A stretch of DNA of 64,000 nucleotides, from assembly GCF_003674095.1 (NCBI RefSeq), contig NZ_RDBF01000006.1, forward strand, positions 1 through 64,000, given 5' to 3'. Shown here piece after piece: positions 18,369 to 26,632 of this stretch (the first letter of the stretch is position 1; each line of letters starts with the position of its first letter). The stretch comes from Aeromicrobium phragmitis (GTDB lineage: Bacteria; Actinomycetota; Actinomycetes; Propionibacteriales; Nocardioidaceae). Position numbers and translations under genes: made by a program. The notes under the pieces are model-generated. The model searched no databases. It saw only the letters and a list, made by a program, of their open reading frames with translations, and was not told the DNA's origin.

Positions 18369-18410
18369 GCAACAGTAAGTCCATAATGTAGCAACAGCAA
18401 GCACATTATG
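18369..18410. promoter_or_regulatory. Operator-like repeats upstream of the acyl-CoA ligase gene
   Basis: Direct repeats GCAACAGTAAG (18369-18379) and GCAACAGCAAG (18391-18401) lie 22 bp apart. They interleave with an inverted repeat CATAATGT (18382-18389) / ACATTATG (18403-18410). The block is A/T-rich, 60-100 bases before the start, and fits a promoter with a dimeric repressor site. Confidence 0.5.
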
Positions 18411-18429
18411 CTGCATTGTATAATTGTCG

Positions 18430-18943
18430 CTGGAACGGTGCGTAAATCGCCACGTGGGCGCCGAGTCGCCGCGGCAAAGGGGCGTCGCCGGGCTCGGTGT
18501 TGTGATGGTGATGGGTCTCGCTGAAGCCCCCGCTGACTCGGTCCTGGCGGCTCGCGGCGCAGTGGTCGGCGCTAAGCCGCTACCGAGGGCCGGCCTGGGG
18601 GTGGTGCGTGTCGAGACCGATGTGACCGTATGGGCGGACCTGCGGGGCTGCCGCGATGCTCGACCGCCTCGCTAATCGGCTCCGGCCCCGGGATGCTTCG
18701 AGACCGAGTTCCCGACGGTTTCCCGGAGGGCTTCTCGCGTCGCATCAACCTCGGATCCTGATGTGCCGGACGGGGTCTTGCCTGGGCTGGCCCTACCGCT
18801 GCGTGGCTCACGTCAGATGCCTCGTCCTTCATGACCGGCGCACGCGCACCGTCGACTGCGGTTCGCGCTCGCCTATAGCGAGACCGCGCGCGTGAGCGGA
18901 GCGTCGCGTTGCTGCCGAGCGCATAGCGCTGGCGGGCGACCCC
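18430..18943. other. Gene-free stretch with possible transposase debris
   Basis: About 500 bases between the divergent ligase and TRAP genes. No frame gives a protein I recognise. On the minus strand around 18430-18545 there are short stretches (HHHNTEPGD..., GAHVAIYAP) faintly like the C-terminal end of an IS3-type transposase (YNTERxHSxL, ADVHYG). The match is weak. The rest is G/C-rich sequence without visible structure. Confidence 0.25.
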
Positions 18944-19033
18944 TTGACATGTGGCGCACGACACAACACACTTACTGCAACATCTTGTGGGGTGTGTAGT
19001 CACAGAATCGCCAAGTGCAACAGTGCGAGTTGC
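18944..19033 (+). promoter_or_regulatory. Candidate promoter and operator region of the TRAP operon
   Basis: TTGACA (18944-18949) is a consensus -35; about 17 bases on lies CACACTTACT, a poor -10. Overlapping or downstream are TGCAACATCTTG (18976-18987) and a 17-bp palindrome GCAAC-n7-GTTGC (19017-19033). The GCAAC half-site recurs before the ligase and esterase genes, suggesting shared control. Confidence 0.4.
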
Positions 19034-19109
19034 CCTGATCGACAGCGGTAGTCGGACCTGACGCGTCAGCACGCAGCGAACCCCGCGGCCGAGAAAGAAG
19101 GGCAAGCAC

Positions 19110-20192
19110 ATGAAGAAGTTCAGTTTCGGAGTCGCCGCGGCGACACTGCTGACCGGCACGTTGGCTGCTTGCGGGTCAGGGTCATCGAGCGAGGATGCGA
19201 CCCTCAAGCTGACCTTTGGCAGCTCGGTGCCGTCGGCGAACTTGGTTGCCGTGAAGGCAATCGAGGACGAGCTCATTCCGCAGCTCATTGACAGGGTGGC
19301 CGCTGAGACAGACTACGAGATTGAGATCACCGAACAGTTCGGAACTCTTGTCGGTGTTGGCGAGGAGTTGACCGGCATTGAATCGGGTCTAGTCGATTTC
19401 GGCACTACAGTTTTTCCCTACGAGCCCACCGCTCTGGGCGCGATGAACTATCCATACTTTGTCCCCTTCTCCACACCTGACGCTGAGGTGGCCTTGGGTG
19501 CATTCCGTTCGGTATACGAGGGCAACGCCGATCTTCGCGCCCTTTTCGAGGACCACAATCAGGAGCCGCTGGCCTTCTTCGCTCTGGGTGACTACGGGCT
19601 TGTGACAACCGAAGCGTGGGCCGAGCCCTCCGACCTGAGGGGGCGCAGCATCGTCGGTGCAGGAAGCAACTTGGAATGGCTAAGCGGTCTCGGCGTTTCG
19701 GAAGTGTCGCTCCCCGGGGCTGAGTGGTACACGTCGTTCCAAACCGGGCTCGTTGATGGTGCCATTACCGACCCCGGCGGTATTCAGACCCTCAGTCTGA
19801 ATGAAGTGGCCGGCCATTTCGCCACTTTGAAATTCGGGTCGCTACCCATTGGCTCAGTGAACATCAACGCAGACGTGTGGGATTCGCTGCCCGAGGAGGT
19901 TCAAGCGACTGTGCGCGAGGTCTGTCTCGAGTGGGAAAAAGAGGCTGCACAGCGGGTGAACTCCGTCGGTCAAACAGCTCTGAGCGAACTCGGCAACGAA
20001 GGAGTCGAGGTCGCCGAACCCTCAGAGTCTGGTCGGCGAGCCTGGGCCGAGCAACTGAAGGGGCTCCCGTCCGCCAGCGCTGTGAGCCTAGCCGACCAGG
20101 GCATGTCCGGCGCCGAGATCATCCAGGCGTACATCGACGCCCAGGTCGCCGGAGGGCACAACTTTCCGCTTGAGTACGCGGTGGCCGAATGA
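19110..20192 (+). CDS. TRAP transporter solute-binding lipoprotein (DctP-type)
   Basis: A 360-residue extracytoplasmic receptor anchored as a lipoprotein: the signal peptide ends in the lipobox LAAC, with Cys21 as the lipidated residue. The body is a two-lobe DctP fold, with FGSSVPSANLVAVKAIEDELIPQL at the start and the ligand-cleft region around SLPGAEWYTSFQTGLVDGAITDPGG. TRAP receptors bind carboxylates (acids, keto acids, aromatic acids). A strong AAGAAGGG lies before the start. Its stop overlaps the small permease gene (ATGA), and all three TRAP genes form one operon. Ligand unknown. Confidence 0.93.
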   Translation: MKKFSFGVAAATLLTGTLAACGSGSSSEDATLKLTFGSSVPSANLVAVKAIEDELIPQLIDRVAAETDYEIEITEQFGTLVGVGEELTGIESGLVDFGTTVFPYEPTALGAMNYPYFVPFSTPDAEVALGAFRSVYEGNADLRALFEDHNQEPLAFFALGDYGLVTTEAWAEPSDLRGRSIVGAGSNLEWLSGLGVSEVSLPGAEWYTSFQTGLVDGAITDPGGIQTLSLNEVAGHFATLKFGSLPIGSVNINADVWDSLPEEVQATVREVCLEWEKEAAQRVNSVGQTALSELGNEGVEVAEPSESGRRAWAEQLKGLPSASAVSLADQGMSGAEIIQAYIDAQVAGGHNFPLEYAVAE

Positions 20193-20809
20193 CGACGAGC
20201 GGTCGAGCGAGCATCCCGATGCAGGAGGGCCCCGGGTCTGGCGTGAGCGCGTCGGGAACGCACCCGGGCGCCCGGACTGCCGGTGGACGACTGTACTCCA
20301 CGGTCGACGGCGCGATGGGTGTCATCAGTCGCACCGCCATGGCCGTAGCATCCATCTGGATCGCGGTCCTGGGCTTGTGGATCACGGCTGATGCACTGGG
20401 GCGGGCGTTAGGAATCTACTCCTTCGTCGGCACCGTCACCATTGCGACCGAGTCAGTCGTCGCGATCAGCTTCCTCTGCATGCCCTACGCGACGCGGCAC
20501 GACGTGCACATCCGCGCCACACTGCTCGTGGGCCGGGCAGGTCCGCGGGTCACCCAAACCAGCCTGACGTTCTCGTACATCGCTGCGACGGTTCTCTTCC
20601 TGTTCCTGACCCATGCCTCCTGGGAGCCTTTCCTCAATGCCTGGCGGACTGGTGAGTTCTCGGGCGAGGGAGGGCTCAACGTGACCTTGTGGCCGTTCAA
20701 GCTCATCGTCGTCACATGCGCGGCGGCCATGACCATTGAGAGCGCGCTCGCCGCGGCCAGATCGCTTGGTCGTCGTGGGGGCGGAGCTGCGTCCGAGGAG
20801 AACCGATGA
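20189..20809 (+). CDS. TRAP transporter small permease (DctQ-type)
   Basis: A 206-residue membrane protein with four hydrophobic helices after an unusually long polar N-terminus of about 40 residues (Gly/Ser-rich). In the core, TATESVVAISFLCMPYATRHDVHIRATLL carries the H-V/I-x-V/I stretch typical of DctQ. The small subunit supports the large permease in sodium-driven uptake. It overlaps its neighbours by 4 bases on both sides. A start at the inner Met (residue 43, MGVISRTAM) is possible but would break the ATGA coupling. Confidence 0.88.
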   Translation: MTTSGRASIPMQEGPGSGVSASGTHPGARTAGGRLYSTVDGAMGVISRTAMAVASIWIAVLGLWITADALGRALGIYSFVGTVTIATESVVAISFLCMPYATRHDVHIRATLLVGRAGPRVTQTSLTFSYIAATVLFLFLTHASWEPFLNAWRTGEFSGEGGLNVTLWPFKLIVVTCAAAMTIESALAAARSLGRRGGGAASEENR

Positions 20810-22215
20810 GTGATCCGCTAATCGGTGCCTTCGCCATCATCGCGCTGTTCGTGCTGGTCCTGGGTGGCGTCCACATTGCCTTCTCCTTGATGGCCATCGC
20901 CCTGATCGGCATGTACCTGCTGAGTGAGAATCTCGAACTCACGGCACTGCTTGCTTCCAACGCGGCGTTCGGCGGCGTCCGGCAGTACGTGTTCGTGGTC
21001 ATCCCTTTGTTCATCCTCATGGGCGCGTTCATGAGTAACTCCGCCGCAGCCCACCATTTGTTCGCTGCGGCCCAGATCGGACTGCGACGGATGATCGGGG
21101 GACTGGGGATCGCCACCGTATTCGCCAACGCACTCTTCGCCGCAGTGACTGGGGTGAGCGCAGCATCGGCTGCAATCTTCTCAAGGATCGCTGTGCCGGA
21201 GATGCTCAAACGCGGTTACGATCTCAGGCTCGCTGTGGGAGCGGTTGCTGGGAGTTCCGTTCTCGGAATCCTGATCCCGCCCAGCCTTCTTCTCATCCTG
21301 TATGGCGTCATCGGTCAGGTATCGATCGGGAGACTGTTCTTGGCGGGGATCATCCCCGGGTTGTTGCTCGCCGTCTTCTACGTAGTTCTGATCGTTGTGC
21401 TCGGCTACACCCGCCCGGAGTGGGTGGGAAAAGTTGCCCGAGAGTCGCGGCGCCGGCGAGCAGAGGTGTCCGCGAGTGTAGGCGGAAGCAGGTCAAGCGA
21501 GCTTGCGATCGGCGACGGCCCCAACTCCCACTTCGTGGCTGAGGTGTCGGCCGTTTCACGAAATCCGGCGGCCAGAATCATGGCGACCGTTCCTGTGCTC
21601 TTCCTATTCGCAGCCGTGATCGGTGGAATCTGGCTGGGTTGGTACACCCCCACCGAAGCATCCGCGATTGGTGCGCTGGGCGCATTGATCATCGCCGTCG
21701 GCTATGGCATGCGCAAGGACCGAATGATCGAGAGCTTCCGCGAGACAGCGGCAAGTATCGGCGCGATAATGCTGCTACTGATCGCTGCGCAGATGTACTC
21801 GAAAATGCTCAGTCGCAGCGGTCTCATCTTTGAGCTCGGCGGTTGGCTCCAGTCGATCAACCTCGGCCCGTACGTGGTCATCGCGTTGTTCGTCGTCGTC
21901 CTCTTACTCATGGGATCGATTCTCGATTCCAGTTCGATCGTGCTCATTATGGTTCCGGTGATGGTTCCGGTGGCCTTGATGCTCGAGCTGGACCCGATCT
22001 GGTTCGGAATTGTGATGATCATCGCGATCGAAATCGGAGTGCTGACACCCCCGTTCGGCATGGTCCCCTACGTCATGAGCGCGGTACTGAAGCCGCGGGT
22101 GAGCGTCGGGAAGATTTTCATCGGAGCCAGCCCCTTCGTCTTTTGCAACTTGTTGCTGCTGGTTCTCGTGGTGATCTTCCCCGAACTGGCTACGTGGCTG
22201 CCGAACCAGGCGTAG
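20806..22215 (+). CDS. TRAP transporter large permease (DctM-type)
   Basis: A 469-residue permease with about 12-13 helices. Family landmarks include FVVIPLFILMGAFMSNSAAAHHLF, GVSAASAAIFSRIAVPEM, SVLGILIPPSLLLILYGV and GSILDSSSIVLIMVPV. A hydrophilic insertion of about 45 residues (about 205-250) lies in a cytoplasmic loop, making it slightly longer than usual. It carries the transported carboxylate with Na+. It closes the TRAP operon, 86 bases before the first crotonase-fold gene, which may be on the same transcript. Confidence 0.93.
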   Translation: MSDPLIGAFAIIALFVLVLGGVHIAFSLMAIALIGMYLLSENLELTALLASNAAFGGVRQYVFVVIPLFILMGAFMSNSAAAHHLFAAAQIGLRRMIGGLGIATVFANALFAAVTGVSAASAAIFSRIAVPEMLKRGYDLRLAVGAVAGSSVLGILIPPSLLLILYGVIGQVSIGRLFLAGIIPGLLLAVFYVVLIVVLGYTRPEWVGKVARESRRRRAEVSASVGGSRSSELAIGDGPNSHFVAEVSAVSRNPAARIMATVPVLFLFAAVIGGIWLGWYTPTEASAIGALGALIIAVGYGMRKDRMIESFRETAASIGAIMLLLIAAQMYSKMLSRSGLIFELGGWLQSINLGPYVVIALFVVVLLLMGSILDSSSIVLIMVPVMVPVALMLELDPIWFGIVMIIAIEIGVLTPPFGMVPYVMSAVLKPRVSVGKIFIGASPFVFCNLLLLVLVVIFPELATWLPNQA

Positions 22216-22301
22216 GAGTGGTCGTGACGGCGGTCCTGAAAATTTGAATCTGGCGATACGAAGTTTCATTCTGAGACAGGAACGAAAGGATCAGATTTCC
22301 C

Positions 22302-23144
22302 ATGGCACTCACGAGTTTCATCGAAGAGCCGAAATTTGACGTCTACCGGGAGCGCTTCGCTGAGCATTTTATCCTGGAGCGAGAAGACGGGATTCTCGTG
22401 GCTCGCATGCACACTGGCGGCGATGTGGCGGTGTGGGGTTTGGAACTACATCGCGCGCTGGGGCAGCTGTTCAAGACCGTCGCGGCTGATCCGGAAAATG
22501 AGGTGCTCATCCTCACGGGAACGGGTGACTACTGGCTCAGGGACATTGACAGTGAGAGCTTCAACGCCGTAGAGAAAGATGAGTCGACTTTCCGGCGTGA
22601 AGGCTACTTTCAGTGGTATCGGGACGGCATGAAGCTGCAAGAGAATATTATTTGGGACGTCGATATCCCCACGATCTCGGCAATCAATGGGCCAGGATTT
22701 CATAGCGAATTCGCGCTCCTGCACGACATCACGATCTGCACCGACGATACGAGGCTTGTGGAACCCCACTACCACGTTGGCTTGGCGCCAGGTGATGCGC
22801 TGTATCTCGTGCTGCAGGAGCTGATCGGCTATAAGCGGGCGAACTATGCGATGTACACAGCCCAGAACATTACGGCCGAGCAGGCCCTCGAATGGGGGCT
22901 TGTCAACGAAGTCGTCGCCCGAGAGGATCTGGTCGATCGCGCCAGGTCGCTGGCAGAGATGATCATTCGGACCCAGCCGAACCCGATCGTTCGGCGCCTC
23001 ACGAGCCGTATCGTCAAGCGCCGCTGGCGCCGACTGCTCACCGACGACTTCGAGATGCATTTTGGACATGAGATGTGGGGGACAATGGTTCACCGCCAAG
23101 ATCACGGCGAGATGGACACGCGCGCCGCTCTCAACGAAGGTTGA
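22302..23144 (+). CDS. Crotonase-fold C-C hydrolase resembling 6-oxocamphor hydrolase (copy 1)
   Basis: A 280-residue crotonase-superfamily protein with the VLILTGTG strand and AINGPGFHSEFALLHDI segment. Where true enoyl-CoA hydratases have the acidic PExxLGxxPGxGG, this has PHYHVGLAPGDAL: His156 and Asp165, with His134 and Trp45 further upstream. The set and spacing parallel the catalytic His122/His145/Asp154 and Trp40 that I recall for 6-oxocamphor hydrolase, which cleaves beta-diketones by a retro-Claisen reaction. The usual CoA-hydratase annotation is therefore doubtful. AACGAAAGG precedes the ATG. It follows the TRAP genes and is paralogous to the next gene. Substrate unknown. Confidence 0.85.
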   Translation: MALTSFIEEPKFDVYRERFAEHFILEREDGILVARMHTGGDVAVWGLELHRALGQLFKTVAADPENEVLILTGTGDYWLRDIDSESFNAVEKDESTFRREGYFQWYRDGMKLQENIIWDVDIPTISAINGPGFHSEFALLHDITICTDDTRLVEPHYHVGLAPGDALYLVLQELIGYKRANYAMYTAQNITAEQALEWGLVNEVVAREDLVDRARSLAEMIIRTQPNPIVRRLTSRIVKRRWRRLLTDDFEMHFGHEMWGTMVHRQDHGEMDTRAALNEG

Positions 23145-23297
23145 GGCGCCGCAGAAAGAGGGGTCCAGCTGCCCCCAGGGCTGGCGCCGCGGGTGGCGAG
23201 TCAGCTGTCGTGGCACCGCCGGTGAGCCTCGCCTCGTTCCCGACCTACACGACCTGCCGTTTCTGCCGCCTATCAAGCTGCCGCTGAGGAGAAGACT

Positions 23298-24143
23298 ATG
23301 TCGTTGACCAGCTTCATCGAAGAAGCGCCATATGAGGAGTATCGAGAACGTTTCGCCGAGCACTTCGTCATCGATCGAGATGCGCGGGGAGTCCTCACTG
23401 CGCGGATGCACACCAACGGCGGGCCCGCCGTTTGGGGCATGGAGTTGCACCGTGCGCTAGGCCAACTGTTCAAGGTGGTGGCGGCCGATGATGACAACGA
23501 GGTGCTGATTCTCACGGGCACGGGTGACTACTGGATCGATGGCATCGACGCCGAGAGTTTCCGTGCCGTCGAACGAGATGACGAGACCTTTCGCCGGGAG
23601 AGCTACTTCAAGTGGTATCGCGACGGAATGAAACTGCAGGAGAATCTGATCTGGGACGTCGACATCCCTACGATCGCCGCGATCAACGGACCGGGTCATC
23701 ACCAGGAGTTCGCACTGCTGTGCGACATGACCATCTGTAGCGAGAACACGAAGTTCGTGGAGGCTCACTATGCCGTCGGCCTCGCGCCGGGCGATGCCCT
23801 CTTCCTCGTCCTCCAGGAGCAGTTGGGCTACAAGCGGGCAAACTACGCGATGTACACGGCTCAGAGCATCACCGCGGAGGAAGCCTTGACATGGGGACTG
23901 GTCAATGAAGTTGTCGCCAAGGATGAACTTTTGGGCCGCGCCGTGGCACTGGCCAATACTGTCTTAGACAGCCAGCCCGACCCGGTCGTGCGACGGATCA
24001 CAAGCCGGATCGTCAAGCGGAGGTGGCGTCGGCTGCTCACGGACGACTTCGAGATGCACTTTGGGCATGAGATGTGGGCGACCATGGTCCATCGGCAGGA
24101 TCACGGGGCCATGGACTTGAAGGGCATCGTCGGGAAGGGCTGA
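23298..24143 (+). CDS. Crotonase-fold C-C hydrolase resembling 6-oxocamphor hydrolase (copy 2)
   Basis: A 281-residue paralogue of the preceding gene, about two-thirds identical by eye throughout, including the C-terminal RRWRRLLTDDFEMHFGHEMW block. The same unusual active-site set is kept: Trp46, His134/His135, His157 and Asp166 (AHYAVGLAPGDAL); the hydratase Glu is again absent. The ends differ (DLKGIVGKG here, TRAALNEG in copy 1). Two copies may act as a heteromer or on two substrates. GAGGAGAAG lies before the start. The 153 bases between the copies hold no gene. Confidence 0.85.
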   Translation: MSLTSFIEEAPYEEYRERFAEHFVIDRDARGVLTARMHTNGGPAVWGMELHRALGQLFKVVAADDDNEVLILTGTGDYWIDGIDAESFRAVERDDETFRRESYFKWYRDGMKLQENLIWDVDIPTIAAINGPGHHQEFALLCDMTICSENTKFVEAHYAVGLAPGDALFLVLQEQLGYKRANYAMYTAQSITAEEALTWGLVNEVVAKDELLGRAVALANTVLDSQPDPVVRRITSRIVKRRWRRLLTDDFEMHFGHEMWATMVHRQDHGAMDLKGIVGKG

Positions 24144-24249
24144 CCCTTCGACGGAAGTTCAATCTGGGCATCGGAGGCACCGGATCGTCGGAGCCGACGC
24201 CAGGGAGCGTCGGTTCCGACGTTCGGTGAGCCGGCGCGGGCCCTCGGCC

Positions 24250-24420
24250 GGCCGACCACTCTGATGGGTGCCGCATGTGGCGAAGAAGTTCTCCGTCGCG
24301 GCGTTGTCTCTGGCAGCGCCGGCGTGGTCGATTGATCCGACCATGCGGTGACGGTTGGTGCAGCGGTCTGCCACGCCGCGAGCACTGCTGGTGCCGGTGA
24401 CGCCCGGCGGCCGTGCGCGG
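24250..24420 (-). pseudogene. Remnant of an IS3-type transposase (OrfB)
   Basis: The reverse strand encodes RMVGSIDHAGAARDNAATEN followed by FFAT, a recognisable version of the IS3 OrfB end of the DDE core (SMGRxGxxxDNAxAESFFATLK), with the catalytic Glu position kept. Both sides are degenerate and the frame is not continued. No terminal inverted repeats were seen. It marks past insertion between the crotonase and esterase genes; the whole gap 24144-24617 has no intact gene. Confidence 0.6.
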
Positions 24421-24533
24421 ACGGTAACGCCAGGTGCAAGCAGGCGTTGATGCCCTGACGACCAATCGCGCTGGGCCGGCCGGGGGCCATGTCGGCCAGA
24501 GGCGATTCCTCGCGCTGCCCTGGGTGTAGCCCA

Positions 24534-24557
24534 TGCAACAAATCTTGAAAAGTTGCA
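24534..24557. promoter_or_regulatory. Inverted repeat before the HSL-type esterase gene
   Basis: TGCAAC (24534-24539) and GTTGCA (24552-24557) form perfect 6-bp arms around 12 A/T-rich bases, 60 bases before the esterase start. The TGCAACA...CTTG pattern matches the block ahead of the TRAP operon, suggesting a shared regulator. Confidence 0.45.
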
Positions 24558-24617
24558 GGTCATGCGCATACGATGACAGCTCTGTGACCCAGCACACACC
24601 GCCTGAGGTGATGACGA

Positions 24618-25745
24618 ATGACCACTACCCACAACCCGAGCCTGCCGGTCCAGCCTGGCCGCGTGAGCAGTCCGGACCGAACTCCGAGTACTGACCCTCG
24701 ATTCTTTCCGGAGATGCTCGCGGGTCTTCGCGCGGTCGGCCTGGATGGCGTGTCAACGCCCCCGCCGGTGGCGGCGACCGATGCCCTGGACACGGTGTTG
24801 GCAGCCGTGGGTGCCGCGCATGCGGGATTCCAAGCCCTCTACGACGCCATCCCGCTCGACCGAATCGCCGAACCCGCCGGTCGACCAGTCGAGCACTCGA
24901 ACGAGACCATCGTCGGAACCGACGGCAACGCGATCAAGCTGCATATCTTTCGCCCTTCCGACGTCGACGCGCCGCTACCGGGCGTCGTGTATAGCCATGG
25001 CGGAGGCATGACCATCCTGACGGCCGACAACCCGGTGCACCGTCAGTGGTGTACTGATCTCGCTGCGGCCGGTTCTGTTGTCATCATGGTCGACTTCCGA
25101 AACGCCTGGACCGCGGAGGCGCATCACCCGTTCCCCGCTGGGCTCGAAGACTGCTTTGCTGGCGCGATCTGGGCCCATGAGCACCGAAACGAGTTGGGGC
25201 TGTCCTCCGTTGTGCTCCAGGGCGAGTCTGGAGGTGGGAATCTCGCCATCGCGACAGCGATGCTCGCAAAGAAGCGTGGACACCCTGACGTCGTGGATGG
25301 CGTGTATGCCAGTGTTCCCTACATTAGTGGCGCCTACGGGTGGCCTCGCGAGCGCCGCATCGCCGAGCTGCCGTCCTTGGTAGAGAACGACGGATACTTC
25401 GTCGAGACTTCGATGATGGATCTTCTCGTTCGTGCTTACGACCCGGACGGTGCGCACCGTGAAGATCCCATCGCATGGCCGTACTTCGCCTCAGAAGACG
25501 ACGTGCGGGGGTTACCTCCCTTCGTCGTCTCCGTCAATGAGCTGGACCCGCTCCGTGACGAGGGAATCGCGTTCGCGCGCACCCTCGCACGAGCCGGCGT
25601 CGAGGTCTCCGCGCGGATGAACCTCGGCATCGTGCACGGCAGCGAGATGATCTTCCGTCACGCCCTCGGGCCGGCACACGAATCAGCAATCAGGGACATC
25701 GTGGGCTTCGCAGCGGACCGCTCGCGTGTAGCCCGCGGTCGCTGA
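24618..25745 (+). CDS. Alpha/beta-hydrolase of the hormone-sensitive-lipase (family IV) type
   Basis: A 375-residue esterase. The HSL oxyanion motif HGGG is present (VVYSHGGGMTI), followed by the nucleophile elbow GESGGGN, the acid in VNELDPLRDEG and the base in GIVHGSEM, so the triad is complete. No signal peptide is visible; the N-terminal 110 residues form the usual cap plus extra helices. Such enzymes hydrolyse esters of short or medium acids. Position after the two crotonase-type genes suggests it handles an ester intermediate or substrate of the same pathway. RBS is GAGGTG at about 24604-24609. Confidence 0.9.
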   Translation: MTTTHNPSLPVQPGRVSSPDRTPSTDPRFFPEMLAGLRAVGLDGVSTPPPVAATDALDTVLAAVGAAHAGFQALYDAIPLDRIAEPAGRPVEHSNETIVGTDGNAIKLHIFRPSDVDAPLPGVVYSHGGGMTILTADNPVHRQWCTDLAAAGSVVIMVDFRNAWTAEAHHPFPAGLEDCFAGAIWAHEHRNELGLSSVVLQGESGGGNLAIATAMLAKKRGHPDVVDGVYASVPYISGAYGWPRERRIAELPSLVENDGYFVETSMMDLLVRAYDPDGAHREDPIAWPYFASEDDVRGLPPFVVSVNELDPLRDEGIAFARTLARAGVEVSARMNLGIVHGSEMIFRHALGPAHESAIRDIVGFAADRSRVARGR

Positions 25746-26088
25746 CCCGCACCCTCACCGAGGGGGCGCTGTCGGTGGCGACGTGCTTGAGCTGCACTCC
25801 GAACACGCAGCGTGGCCCCCGATTGCGGCTGGCCCGCTCACGTGGGCTGCCGCCACCCCGGGCAACTCCGCTCCTCCGCGGTGATCCCCGGGGTGGCGCT
25901 CTGTCAGCCTTGGCGGGGCGCGACGCGTTCCAGGTAATCCGCCAGACTGAGTGCTCCCGACGTGGTCGGAATGCGTTCGCTGGCGCGACGCCACCGACAT
26001 CACTCAGTAGAATCGACGACTTCTTCGTCACAATCGGCCTCATCAACGACCCGAATCCATGACGAAATACAAGGGGGAGGAGTTGTCG
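25746..26088. other. Gene-free stretch, possibly decayed regulatory gene
   Basis: No intact gene. In one forward frame around 25900-25960 the string ALAGRDAFQVIRQTE loosely recalls the region before the QsdR-like helix-turn-helix (GRADAIRLARRRY), but the frame soon loses similarity. The 3' half is richer in A/T. I would not call a product. Confidence 0.2.
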
Positions 26089-26232
26089 TGACCGGCCCCA
26101 ACCGGGTAGTGCGACGTCTGACGATGATGTCGTGAAGCGCTCCGGGTGCAGTTCGGTCACAGATTCTGGGGCACAATGGTGCACCGTCAGGGCCCTGGGC
26201 CGACAGACACGCGCAACACCCTCGGAGGGTAA
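26089..26232 (+). pseudogene. C-terminal remnant of a third crotonase-fold hydrolase
   Basis: The translated fragment begins TGPNRVVRRLT, matching TQPNPIVRRLT of copy 1. After a stop or frameshift and a short deletion it continues VQFGHRFWGTMVHRQGPGPTDTRNTLGG, matching MHFGHEMWGTMVHRQDHGEMDTRAALNEG. It therefore covers only the last 55-60 residues, with a lesion, and lacks the active site. It shows the locus once held three paralogues, or part of a copy was carried by rearrangement. No start or RBS belongs to it. Confidence 0.75.
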
Positions 26233-26320
26233 ATGGGGGAAGCCAGGAGATGGGGTGCTCCGGCCCGGATTCCAGACCTTTAGACGAGAGTTCGTCGTCA
26301 ACCGCTAGAAGGGGAGCATC

Positions 26321-26632
26321 ATGCAACGTGTCGCACAGTCGATTGCTGCCGCGACGCGAGCAAGGGTCCTCGCTGCCGCCCTGAAGGTGGTTGAAGTCAA
26401 GGACTTCCACAGCAGGACCATCGAGGACGATGCCGCACTCGACGGCGCCTCCTCGGGAGCGATCTACGTCCGTCTCGGCTTGAAGGAACAGCCGACGTCG
26501 AGCTGGTTCAGTTCGGCCGGTGGTCGGGCGCCGGAGCACCTCGCCGCGCGATACGAACGCATCGTCCTACGGCTCGTTGGTTGCTCAGTCGACGGCTTCT
26601 CGCCGCAACGACGGGTCACGGTGGCGCCGTGA
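26321..26632 (+). pseudogene. Degenerate N-terminal fragment of a TetR-family regulator
   Basis: A 103-codon open frame with GGGGAG before the ATG. Residues 12-55 (TRARVLAAALKVVEVKDFHS..., then GAIYVRLGLKEQ) follow the TetR DNA-binding pattern (TRxxILxAAxxLFxExGFxxT...GxIYxxFxxKE), but several helix positions are unfavourable (EDDAALDGASSGAIY). After residue 58 it changes to unrelated sequence with no ligand domain. Its stop overlaps the GTG of the next TetR gene (GTGA), so it may still serve as a translated leader. Probably a decayed regulator rather than a functional one. Confidence 0.55.

Noticed and set aside
18424..18675. Short forward open frame (83 codons) between ligase and TRAP genes
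   Set aside because: No domain, no ribosome site, Arg/Val-biased composition; probably chance in G/C-rich debris.
22302..24143. Plain enoyl-CoA hydratase assignment for the twin genes
   Set aside because: The hydratase glutamate is replaced by histidine in both, and the active-site spacing fits another family member better.
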